DNA from: Labilibaculum sp. K2S
Lineage (GTDB): Bacteria; Bacteroidota; Bacteroidia; Bacteroidales; Marinifilaceae
DNA length: 64,000 nt
Assembly (NCBI RefSeq): GCF_030372765.1
Contig: NZ_JAUCMW010000006.1
Span: 104,522-168,521 of the forward strand
Direction of reading: 5' to 3'
Position 1 is the first letter of the stretch. Each line of letters opens with the position of its first letter. Below the pieces are notes generated by a model that saw only the letters and a program-made list of their open reading frames with translations, had not been told where the DNA came from and searched no databases. The translations under genes and the position numbers were made by a program. Positions 28,097 through 35,865 of this stretch are shown here, one piece after another.

Positions 28097-29413
28097 TTAT
28101 AATCCACTAAAATCGACACCTTCAAACATCATACTTGGTGTTTGCCACGCACGATCGGTTAATGGATCGTTACCAACCGCAATCAGATGATTCCAAATCT
28201 CTTTATGATTTCCGGTAATATTCATGCCTGATACAGGATGAAGTATTTCTCCTTTTTTAACATAGAATCCTTCTACTCCAACCGAAAAATCACCCGTTGC
28301 AGGATTTGAATTACCTCCGTTAAAACCAGTTACCAAAATCCCTTCATTCATATCTTTGGTCAGGGCTGTGAGGTCTTTATTTCCCAGTTCAAAAATCAAA
28401 TTAGATGACGAGCCTGTAGTTGGTTCCATATCTAACTTTTTACCGTAATAATCATCAATATAGTAGGTCTGGAGTATACCATTCTCTATTACCGTCATTT
28501 TACGGGAAGCCAACCCATCATCATCATACAATCGTGAATTACGTCCTGATTCAACAAATGGATTATCAGTAATACTCAATAAATCTGAAGCAATTTTTTG
28601 GCCAATCTTTCCTTCTAAAAAAGATCTTTTTTGCTGAAGGTTATAGCCATACATGGGTTGAAGCAGAGAACTTAATACACGGCCTACTGATCTGTTTTCA
28701 ATCAGCATTTCCATTTTTCCCGATTGAATAGTCTTGGCTCCAATTTTCCGTAAAGCTCTTTCAACGGCATATTTCCCAACACCTTCGCCAGATAACTGAT
28801 CCCAGAATCTTGCGGCATTATAATGATAATCACTTGGGCGACTATCTCCGCCATTAATAGATGCGCTTGCACTAACAGAATAGGAAGTTGATTCTTTGAA
28901 TCCCTCAACACCATTACTCAAGACTAAATAACTACGGTAAGATCCATCATTATAAGATCCGGAAACGCTGATAATTCTCTCATCCATACCTGTCGTTTCA
29001 GCCTCAACCTGCATTGCTAAATCAATTTTCTGACGAGGATCAATTGAATCATAATTGGAATCATATAAGTTCAGATCCTTTTCGGTTCCTTCGTAACAAA
29101 GATGACGGTCGGGTAAAGAACGATATTGATCTTCGGCCAGGTAATCGGTACCCAAAATAGCCTCCTTGATAAATTTTTCAAGGTCATTCCTATCCAATCG
29201 ATTCGTGGAATGTGTAGAGTATTTTCCGTTCACATAAAGCTTTATACTTAATCCACTTTGAATCGATTCCTGTATTTTTTCTATTTTCTGTTTTCTCACT
29301 TCAACCTCCGATTCTTTAGAATCATAAACTGAAACTGAAACTTCTTTAGCGCCATTTTCCGTGGCATATTTGGAAGCCCATTGGGCCAATTCCACTTTTT
29401 TATTGTCTTTCAT
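28097..29413 (-). CDS. TldE/PmbA-family metalloprotease homologue
   Basis: 438 residues. TldD/PmbA N- and C-terminal domains are recognisable (RKQKIEKIQESIQSGLSIKLYVNGKYS near the N-terminus; VTGFNGGNSNPATGDFSVGVEGFYVKKGE near the C-terminus). The zinc motif of TldD is absent, as expected for the TldE partner. There is no signal peptide. It lies 44 bp after the tldD-like gene. In E. coli TldD and TldE form one cytosolic heterodimeric protease; the compartment mismatch with the Tat-signalled partner is noted under findings. Confidence 0.9.
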   Translation of the reverse strand: MKDNKKVELAQWASKYATENGAKEVSVSVYDSKESEVEVRKQKIEKIQESIQSGLSIKLYVNGKYSTHSTNRLDRNDLEKFIKEAILGTDYLAEDQYRSLPDRHLCYEGTEKDLNLYDSNYDSIDPRQKIDLAMQVEAETTGMDERIISVSGSYNDGSYRSYLVLSNGVEGFKESTSYSVSASASINGGDSRPSDYHYNAARFWDQLSGEGVGKYAVERALRKIGAKTIQSGKMEMLIENRSVGRVLSSLLQPMYGYNLQQKRSFLEGKIGQKIASDLLSITDNPFVESGRNSRLYDDDGLASRKMTVIENGILQTYYIDDYYGKKLDMEPTTGSSSNLIFELGNKDLTALTKDMNEGILVTGFNGGNSNPATGDFSVGVEGFYVKKGEILHPVSGMNITGNHKEIWNHLIAVGNDPLTDRAWQTPSMMFEGVDFSGL

Positions 29414-29457
29414 CGAAACTTCTTTTTAATTGATTAAAAGTAAACTCTAATGCATGC

Positions 29458-30993
29458 TTAAGCATTAATTCCACCAACAGTCAGTTGTGCTACTTTAACC
29501 GTTGGCAATCCCATAGCTACAGGAACACCTTGTCCTCCCTTACCACAAGTTCCTGTTCCACAATCAATTTTAAGGTCATTACCTACCATTGAGATTTGAC
29601 GAAGAGCTTCCGGCCCGTTACCAATCAGATTTACATCTTTTATCGGTTGGGTCAGTTTACCATTTTCAATTAAATACCCCGATTTCACATAGAAAGTAAA
29701 ATCTCCTGCTCCAATTTGCACTTCTCCATTTGTAAATGTATCCACATAAATTCCATCCTTCACACTGGCAATAATATCTTCTTTGGTATGAGGTCCGGCT
29801 TCCATATATGTATTTCTCATACGCGGAATTGGTGCATAACGGAAAGATTCCCGACGACCATTTCCTGTTGGTGCCACATTGTAATGTTTTGCACTAATTC
29901 TGTCGTGCAGATAACCGGTTAACACACCATTTTCGACCATTTTTGTTTTCTGGGTAAGAATTCCCTCATCATCAATATTCAGAGTTCCCCTATAATTTGG
30001 ATTGGTTCCATCATCAATAATCGTCACAAAATCTTCTCCAACCTTTTGCCCCATTTTATCACTAAAAATTGAGGTTTCCTTGCGATTAAAATCAGCTTCG
30101 AAAGCATGTCCCATAGCCTCGTGCAATAGAATACCTGCTCCGCCAGCAGCCAAAACCACCTCCATTTGTCCTGCTTTCGGTTTCACAGCTTCAAATTGTT
30201 TATTGGCGCCCTCTACCACTTCATTCGCTATTTCATCCATTAGCTCTTCATTCAAATATTCATATCCGATTCTCATGGAACGGGATGCAAAGAAATCTTC
30301 CCGCCGATCTCCTTTTTCCATCACACAAACAGCAATAAAACTCACCATAGGGCGATAATCAAAACTGATCACACCTTCGGAATTCGCAAAAAGAATATAA
30401 GAAGAACTATCGTCCAAATACACCTGAACCTTAGCTACTTTATCATCCAAATTGAACACCTTATCGTTCAATTTTTGAAGAAAAGGTATTTTTTGCTTGA
30501 TAGATACATCCTCCCATGAAGTTTTAACTTTACAGAATTCAGGATGTACTCTTTCCTGCAAATTAATAGGCGGATAGTCTTTGCTTTCATTGGCAATACT
30601 TGCCGCTGTTTTTGCAACTTTTTTCATGGCTTCCAAAGAAATCTCTTCTGAGAAAGCATAACCGGTCTGATCTCCTTTCAAAACGCGTACACCTACTCCA
30701 TAGTCGATGTTAGATCCGGCACGATTTACCTGTTTGTCTTGAAGTCCAACATAGTTCGAAAGAGAATGTTCGAAATACAGATCACAATAATCGCCTCCTC
30801 TTGATAAGCCTTCAGCAATTACCTTTTGAATCATTTCTTTGCTCACATTAAAATGAGCGTAATACTCCTCTAAGCCCGATTGTTCGGTAATCCGATTACA
30901 TCCCATGCTTAAGAATGAGGGCAAAATTGCCATTCCCGCAAGAGAGAAAGATCCTGTTCGGATAAACTCTCTTCTTGAAAATTCATTGTTCAT
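29458..30993 (-). CDS. tldD: TldD-family zinc metalloprotease with twin-arginine signal
   Basis: 511 residues. The N-terminus has a Tat motif SRREFIRTG (Arg7, Arg8) followed by a hydrophobic stretch and a Cys (Cys32) that could be lipidated, although the lipobox is weak. The catalytic HEAMGH motif (in LLHEAMGHAFEAD) and the C-terminal GTCGKGGQGVPVAMG segment identify TldD. E. coli TldD lacks a signal peptide, so this one is longer at the N-terminus. It is first of a two-gene operon with the TldE-like protein. Confidence 0.92.
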   Translation of the reverse strand: MNNEFSRREFIRTGSFSLAGMAILPSFLSMGCNRITEQSGLEEYYAHFNVSKEMIQKVIAEGLSRGGDYCDLYFEHSLSNYVGLQDKQVNRAGSNIDYGVGVRVLKGDQTGYAFSEEISLEAMKKVAKTAASIANESKDYPPINLQERVHPEFCKVKTSWEDVSIKQKIPFLQKLNDKVFNLDDKVAKVQVYLDDSSSYILFANSEGVISFDYRPMVSFIAVCVMEKGDRREDFFASRSMRIGYEYLNEELMDEIANEVVEGANKQFEAVKPKAGQMEVVLAAGGAGILLHEAMGHAFEADFNRKETSIFSDKMGQKVGEDFVTIIDDGTNPNYRGTLNIDDEGILTQKTKMVENGVLTGYLHDRISAKHYNVAPTGNGRRESFRYAPIPRMRNTYMEAGPHTKEDIIASVKDGIYVDTFTNGEVQIGAGDFTFYVKSGYLIENGKLTQPIKDVNLIGNGPEALRQISMVGNDLKIDCGTGTCGKGGQGVPVAMGLPTVKVAQLTVGGINA

Positions 30994-31156
30994 ATAAAAG
31001 TTTTTTAGGGTTTGGGGTTTCTTGGAATTCTTTGGTGACGAAAAAGTTAAGACTTTTTATGATCATAACAAAACCCTATTTGTGAAAATCACAAATAATC
31101 GGACAAAATCGTGAAGTTGAACAATGCAGGAAAGATTCATATACTTTCAAGCTTTT

Positions 31157-31193
31157 AAAAAAGCAATCATCAATTACCGGCTATCGCTTTTTT
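31157..31193. terminator. Terminator-like hairpin of a three-copy family
   Basis: AAAAAAGCAAT ... ATCGCTTTTTT with a 14-base loop and one mismatch. It resembles the hairpins at 32210-32235 and 33031-33065 (AAAAGCGAT / ATCGCTTTT). No gene ends right before it, so it marks a rearranged junction or a stray copy. Confidence 0.55.
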
Positions 31194-31260
31194 ACTGTCG
31201 TGCTGGTCCTATTACTATTCCATAGGTAAATTTACTCACAGGTATGTTCCATTTTTTTAA

Positions 31261-31554
31261 TACCTAAATAGGTAAAGCTTAAAAAAATGGTTTTTGGGAC
31301 AATACCCAAATGGGGAAAGCATGAAAAAATGATTTTTGGGACAATACCCAAATGGGGAAAGCATGAAAAAATGATTTTTGGGACAATACCTAAATAGGGA
31401 AAGCTTAAAAAATTGGTTTTTGGGACAATACCTAAATGGGAAAAGCTTAAAAAAAAGGTTTTTTGATCAATACCTAAATAGGTAAAGCAAAAAATGATAT
31501 TTTGAAAAAACAAAATGGGTAAAGCGAAAAACAAAATTTTGAATAATCACTACC
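31261..31554. repeat. Tandem array of seven 42-bp hairpin repeats (array B)
   Basis: Units begin at 31261, 31303, 31345, 31387, 31429, 31471 and 31513, each 42 bp. Every unit has a mini-palindrome: ACCT-AAAT-AGGT (units 1, 6), CCC-AAAT-GGG (2, 3), CCT-AAAT-AGG (4) and CCT-AAAT-GGG (5), so the arms change together. Next come AAAGC, an A-run and TGNTTTTTGGGACAA. A degenerate unit precedes at about 31219. The period is a multiple of three, which creates a spurious minus-strand open frame over 31232-31534. Confidence 0.88.
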
Positions 31555-31615
31555 AATATTTTACTTTCAGTTGGCTAAAGCCAAATTACAATAGATAGAA
31601 AACACAAGGTTTAAC

Positions 31616-31644
31616 CGTAAGGACATTGCATGCAACGTCCCTAC
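31616..31644. repeat. REP palindrome upstream of the RAYT gene
   Basis: CGTAAGGACATTGCATGCAA continuing CGTCCCTAC: an imperfect 28-nt palindrome centred on TTGCATGCAA. The same palindrome occurs in improved form inside the transposase gene at 31927-31956. It ends 28 bp before the chosen start codon. A further small palindrome, TTGGCTAAAGCCAA, is at 31571-31584. Confidence 0.8.
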
Positions 31645-31671
31645 CATACAATCACAAACGAACAAAAATCG

Positions 31672-32187
31672 ATGCATCCCAATCGTAAAATTATCCGAAA
31701 AAGAAACTACGATTACACCAATACAGGCTGGTATTTTGTGACAATCTGCACAAAAAACAGGGAGTATTTTTTCGGTGAAATCAGGAATGAAGAAATGCAA
31801 TTGTCTGTAATCGGGAAACAGGCACATATCTTTTGGCTGGAGATCCCTAAACATTTTCCGAATGTTGAATTGGGCGAATTCGTAATTATGCCAGATCATA
31901 TCCACGGAATAATTGGAATCGTAAAACGTAAGGACCTTGCATGCAAGGTCCCTACGGATGCATCAAATAAAAACAAATACATGGCATCCATCTCACCAAA
32001 ATCCGGAAGTTTATCCGCAATAATCAGATCCTATAAATCTGCACTAACACGATGGTGTGGATTAAATGATTCCCATTCATTTAGCTGGTTAGCCCGTTTC
32101 CATGAAAGAATCATTTCAAATCAGGAAGAATATAACAGAATTGAGGAATACATTCATTCCAATCCAAAAAAATGGCAAATGAAATAA
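31672..32187 (+). CDS. REP-associated tyrosine transposase (RAYT, Y1/HUH family)
   Basis: 171 residues from the ATG at 31672; an upstream ATG at 31630 lies inside the REP palindrome and is less likely. HUH motif MPDHIHGII (His76, His78 in this numbering), catalytic Tyr121 in RSYKSALTRW, and the N-terminal YFVTICTKNREYFFGEI block are all intact, so it may be active. RAYTs nick single-stranded REP hairpins. The segment KRKDLACKVPTDA (about 85-97) is encoded by a REP palindrome. The gene is flanked by array B and a duplicated terminator. Confidence 0.9.
   Translation: MHPNRKIIRKRNYDYTNTGWYFVTICTKNREYFFGEIRNEEMQLSVIGKQAHIFWLEIPKHFPNVELGEFVIMPDHIHGIIGIVKRKDLACKVPTDASNKNKYMASISPKSGSLSAIIRSYKSALTRWCGLNDSHSFSWLARFHERIISNQEEYNRIEEYIHSNPKKWQMK
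31927..31956 (+). repeat. REP palindrome inside the RAYT reading frame
   Basis: The 20-nt core 31932-31951 is a perfect palindrome, GGACCTTGCATGCAAGGTCC, extended by CGTA and TACG flanks with one mismatch pair. It is read in frame as part of the transposase. Confidence 0.85.
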
Positions 32188-32211
32188 TCGTGTGCCAGCC
32201 AGGACAGAAAA

Positions 32212-32324
32212 AAGCGATCATCCATTACAGACAATCGCTTTTTTGATTGTTATCAACTAAAGTTTCAGACTATGAACTGAAACAAATCGGTTTTATCGTT
32301 CAGGTATTTAAAATAAAGTTGCGC
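32212..32324 (-). pseudogene. Duplicated fragment of the ilvA 3' end with its terminator
   Basis: This block matches 33033-33146 at all but about three positions: one base in the hairpin loop, one base near the stop codon, and a one-base deletion in the A-run, which shifts the frame. It therefore holds the terminator (AAAAGCGAT / ATCGCTTTT, 32211-32234) and about the last 18 codons of ilvA, without the rest of the gene. Not functional as a gene; it may still terminate transcription. Confidence 0.8.
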
Positions 32325-32326
32325 AC

Positions 32327-32363
32327 AAAAAAGCTGCATCAAACTAATTTGATGCAGCTTTTT
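32327..32363. terminator. Bidirectional intrinsic terminator
   Basis: Perfect stem AAAAAGCTGCATCAAA / TTTGATGCAGCTTTTT with loop CTAA. On the minus strand it lies about 100 bp after the small gene at 32460-32573. Confidence 0.85.
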
Positions 32364-32459
32364 GAATTTAATACTATTGTCTAAAAAAGTTCGCCTCTTT
32401 AGAAGCTAAAACTTACCTGCAATTTAGATTTTGTATTAAACTTCGGTCAGGACAAATAA

Positions 32460-32573
32460 TCATTTTTTCTTTTTAAAATAATTAACATCATCCTTTTCAT
32501 CTTTCTGCTCATAAGCGGGTACATTTTTACCGTGATGTTTTTTTTTCGGTTTTTTGTTTCCTGCTGCTCCCAT
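32460..32573 (-). CDS. Small lysine-rich basic protein, 37 residues
   Basis: ATG at 32573, stop TGA at 32460. The sequence begins MGAAGNKKPKKKHHGKNVPA and ends YFKKKK: 13 Lys and 2 His, no hydrophobic segment. It is followed by a strong terminator (32327-32363) on the same strand, and an AT-rich stretch lies upstream. I do not recognise a family. The codons are AAA-heavy, so chance in AT-rich DNA cannot be excluded. The clustered charge and the terminator favour a real gene, possibly a nucleic-acid-binding peptide (inference). Confidence 0.5.
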   Translation of the reverse strand: MGAAGNKKPKKKHHGKNVPAYEQKDEKDDVNYFKKKK

Positions 32574-33030
32574 AGTATCTCAAATTTTAATTAAATAAAT
32601 ATATGAGTCGTGTTCGGTTATATATCATAGCTGGACCGCTCAATAAAAAATCCCGCAAAAGTCGCACCATACTATAAAAAATGAACTAAAGTAAGAAAGA
32701 AAAGCCATTTTGACTGAATAATGACAGCTTTACCGCCATTCAGAATCCAAATTATGTCGCATTCTCCAATGAATACACCTCCTGTTTTTTTTGCATACTA
32801 CATAACATCAAAACATGCCTTATAAAATGTTTCTTTTCAGCTATATCTTCGTTAAAAAAGATGCATCGTAACATGGCTATGCTTTACTTTTTTGCCTCGA
32901 TACAGCTAAAAATTAATTCATTTTAATTAAAGTCTATTTTGAAATTAAATTGGTATAATAAAACAAAAACCAAACATTCTCAATTCTGGATAAAGTTATG
33001 GAAATATTCGATCAGCATTTCCAATCGCAA
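32574..33030. other. Non-coding gap
   Basis: No gene seen. Holds copy 3 of the dispersed 24-bp repeat (32936-32958). It lies between the two copies of the ilvA 3' end. Confidence 0.5.
32936..32958. repeat. Dispersed 24-bp repeat, copy 3
   Basis: ATTTTGAAATTAAATTGG followed by TATAA; see 922-945 and 2015-2038. Confidence 0.6.
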
Positions 33031-33065
33031 AAAAGCGATCATCCATTACGGACAATCGCTTTTTT
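33031..33065 (-). terminator. Intrinsic terminator of the ilv-leu cluster
   Basis: Stem AAAAGCGAT / ATCGCTTTT, 14-base loop, with A-run and T-run. It lies 21 bp after the ilvA stop codon and ends the whole minus-strand cluster. Duplicated at 32210-32235. Confidence 0.8.
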
Positions 33066-33085
33066 GATTGTTATCAACTAAGGTT

Positions 33086-34345
33086 TCAGACTATGAACTG
33101 AAACAAATCGGTTTTATCGTTCAGGTATTTAAAAATAAAGTTGCGCTCGGTCATTCTCTCTTGCAATCTTTGTAAATCGGCAGGATGCTGTACTTCGATT
33201 CCTATGACTGCCGGGCCTTTCTCCCTGCTGCTCTTTTTGTAGTATTCAAAATGCGTGATGTCGTCACCCGCATCTAACACATCGTTTACAAATTCTTTTA
33301 AAGCGCCCGAACGCTGCGGGAAACGAACCATAAAATAGTGCTTTAAACCTTCGTATAACAGACTTCTTTCCTTGATTTCTTCCATTCGGGTAATGTCGTT
33401 GTTGCTTCCGCTTAGTACGCAAACCACATTCTTCCCTTTTATTTCTTCTTTCATTAATTGCAAAGCGGCAATGGATAAGGCTCCTGCAGGCTCAGCCACA
33501 ATTGCATCCTCGTTGTACATCTGCAAAATGGTTGAGCAGATGAGTCCCTCCGGAACCACCACAATTCCATCCAAAACCTTTTCGCATATTTTCCAGGTAA
33601 GATCGCCCACTTTTCTTACCGCAGCACCATCTACAAAGCGGTCAATTGTCTCCAAAGCCACATTGTTCTTTTTTTCAAATGCCATTTTCATGGAAGCTGC
33701 CCCTTCGGGCTCAACACCAATAATTTTTGTATTCGGACTAAATTCCTTGATCCATGCTCCTACACCGGAAGCCAAGCCACCTCCGCCAATCGGCAGAAAC
33801 AGATAATCAATGCACTCTTTAAGCTGCCGCAGAATTTCCAAACCAATGGTTCCCTGTCCTTCAATAATCTTTGGATCATCAAACGGGTGAATAATGGTTT
33901 GTCCGAGTTCTTTGGCATCCGCATTTGCTTTGGCCGAGGCATCATCAAAAGTATCACCGGTAAGGATGATTTCCACCTGATCGCCGCCAAACATTTTCAC
34001 CTGCTTAATCTTCTGACGAGGGGTTGTTTCGGGCATATAAATTTTTCCGAAACATTTCAGTTTATTGCAGGAATAAGCAAAGCCTTGAGCATGATTTCCT
34101 GCACTTGCACATACAATTCCTTTTGCCAGTACCTCTTTCGACAAACTGGATATTTTATTATATGCGCCTCTGATTTTATAGGATCGAACCTGTTGCAGAT
34201 CTTCCCTTTTTAAATAAATATTTGCTTCGTTTTTTGATGATAGATTTAAGTTTTTGAGTAAAGGAGTTTCCAACACCACCTCCTGAACCCGTCTGTTTGC
34301 CTTAACAATATCCGCCATTAGCGGATAATAATTTTCTTCTGACAT
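33086..34345 (-). CDS. ilvA: Threonine dehydratase (ammonia-lyase), biosynthetic type
   Basis: 419 residues from MSEENYYP at 34345; an in-frame ATG at 34393 would add 16 residues unlike the family. PLP enzyme converting threonine to 2-oxobutyrate, the entry to isoleucine. Lys in SYKIRGAYNK binds PLP; SAGNHAQGFAY and GGGGLASG are typical. A C-terminal ACT-like domain (about 325-419, HYFMVRFPQRSGALKEFV) suggests feedback control by isoleucine. Last gene of the cluster, 260 bp after leuB, with a hairpin just upstream of its start. Confidence 0.93.
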   Translation of the reverse strand: MSEENYYPLMADIVKANRRVQEVVLETPLLKNLNLSSKNEANIYLKREDLQQVRSYKIRGAYNKISSLSKEVLAKGIVCASAGNHAQGFAYSCNKLKCFGKIYMPETTPRQKIKQVKMFGGDQVEIILTGDTFDDASAKANADAKELGQTIIHPFDDPKIIEGQGTIGLEILRQLKECIDYLFLPIGGGGLASGVGAWIKEFSPNTKIIGVEPEGAASMKMAFEKKNNVALETIDRFVDGAAVRKVGDLTWKICEKVLDGIVVVPEGLICSTILQMYNEDAIVAEPAGALSIAALQLMKEEIKGKNVVCVLSGSNNDITRMEEIKERSLLYEGLKHYFMVRFPQRSGALKEFVNDVLDAGDDITHFEYYKKSSREKGPAVIGIEVQHPADLQRLQERMTERNFIFKYLNDKTDLFQFIV

Positions 34346-34376
34346 TTCGTTCCCCTTTTCTTTGTTAAAATAAATA

Positions 34377-34405
34377 AGCCTGAAAGTAACCAATTCCTTC
34401 AGGCT
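34377..34405 (-). promoter_or_regulatory. Hairpin in the leuB-ilvA gap
   Basis: Minus-strand stem AGCCTGAA / TTCAGGCT, 13-base loop, then TTATTTT, about 32 nt before the ilvA ATG. The T-run is weak and I see no Ile-rich leader ORF in the gap (only ATG-GCC-TGA and an 8-codon ORF). It may be a processing site or weak terminator. Confidence 0.35.
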
Positions 34406-34607
34406 TATTCCTACTTATGATGTGTATTAAGCTGGGTTCGATTGTTAACTTGTTGATAATCTATGAAATTTACTTTTTGCTTAGCTGCTTTTAGCAGGAA
34501 AAGTAACTAGGAGTTACTAAGTACTATTTACCTGCTGTTTAAAGATCTGTTCATAGGGTAATTCAACGGTTTATAAAAGGAAACAATAATCGAACTCAGG
34601 CCATTAA

Positions 34608-35678
34608 CTAAGCATTCTGTATATAATTCGCCAACCAATCGCCCACTTCACTTGTTGAGTAAGCCTTTTTGCCATCAGCAATATCTTCGGTAACCACACC
34701 GGCTTCCAACGATTTATCAATTGCTTCCCGAATTAAAGCTCCTTCTTTCATTAAGCCAAATGCGTATTCGAACATCATGGCTGCAGAAAGAACCGTAGCA
34801 CAAGGATTGGCAATATTTTTACCCGCAGCTTGTGGATAAGAACCATGAATTGGCTCAAATACCGAAGTGTGAACACCAATTGATGCTGAAGGCAACATTC
34901 CCATTGAGCCTGAAATTACACTCGCCTCATCGGTAAGAATATCTCCAAACATATTTTCGGTGACCATTACATCGAAACGTTTTGGCCAGGTGATTAACTG
35001 CATAGCCGCATTGTCAACAAACATGTATTCTACTTCAATTTCAGGAAATTCAGGCTCAATTCTTTGAGAAACTTCTCTCCACAATCTTGATGTAGCCAAT
35101 ACGTTTGCTTTATCAACAATGGTTAATTTTTTGCGGCGTTTGCCAGCGTATTCAAATCCCAAACGAACAATTCGTTCAATTTCATCTGCGGAGTACACGC
35201 ATGTATCGTAAGCCGTTTGTCCATCTTCGGTACGTCCCTGCGGACGGCCAAAATAGATTCCTCCGGTTAGCTCACGAATGCACATAAAATCAGCACCATC
35301 AACCAATTCGGTTTTCAAAGGAGATTTATGAATCAGCGACTTAAACGTATTTACCGGACGAAGATTTGCATACAAACCCAATTTTTTTCGCATAGCCAGC
35401 AAACCTTGCTCAGGACGAACTTTTGCAGATGGATCGTTATCGAACCGGGGATGCCCAATGGCGCCAAATAAAACGGCATCCGAATTCATACACAATTCGT
35501 GTGTTTCATCAGGATAAGGGTTACCAACTTCATCAATGGCTACAGCTCCTACCAAAGCTTCAGTGTATTCAAATTCGTGTCCAAATTTTTGAACAATTGC
35601 ATCGGTAACTTTTCTTGCCTGTGCTACGATTTCCGGACCAATTCCGTCTCCGGCCAATACTGCTATTTTGTACTTCAT
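34608..35678 (-). CDS. leuB: 3-isopropylmalate dehydrogenase
   Basis: 356 residues, normal length. Oxidatively decarboxylates 3-isopropylmalate to 2-oxoisocaproate using NAD. The family signature [10 protein letters not shown] and the active-site stretch [20 protein letters not shown] are intact, and GDGIGPEI opens the protein. It may also act on the 3-methylmalate made by the citramalate route. It follows the cimA-like gene by 188 bp on the same strand. Confidence 0.95.
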   Translation of the reverse strand: MKYKIAVLAGDGIGPEIVAQARKVTDAIVQKFGHEFEYTEALVGAVAIDEVGNPYPDETHELCMNSDAVLFGAIGHPRFDNDPSAKVRPEQGLLAMRKKLGLYANLRPVNTFKSLIHKSPLKTELVDGADFMCIRELTGGIYFGRPQGRTEDGQTAYDTCVYSADEIERIVRLGFEYAGKRRKKLTIVDKANVLATSRLWREVSQRIEPEFPEIEVEYMFVDNAAMQLITWPKRFDVMVTENMFGDILTDEASVISGSMGMLPSASIGVHTSVFEPIHGSYPQAAGKNIANPCATVLSAAMMFEYAFGLMKEGALIREAIDKSLEAGVVTEDIADGKKAYSTSEVGDWLANYIQNA

Positions 35679-35865
35679 TTTATAATAAGATCTTTAGATT
35701 AATAGTTTGTTAGATTTTAGTAATTAGTAACTAGTTTGATTTACAAGATGCTTATTTTCGATTTTTTAACCAACAACACCTTCTTCATAAACAAACTAAA
35801 ATCGAATACTTACAAAATGGTAACGAACTATTATTAGATATGAGATGAATTCAATCAAAATCTAA

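Noticed and set aside
31232..31534. 100-codon minus-strand open frame with repeating IVPK..F..LGI units
   Set aside because: It is a by-product of the 42-bp DNA repeat, whose period is a multiple of three; no start context, composition unlike a protein, and the DNA palindrome explains the pattern.
34346..34607. A fourth attenuator before ilvA
   Set aside because: A hairpin exists (34377-34405) but there is no Ile/Val/Leu-rich leader ORF and the T-run is poor.
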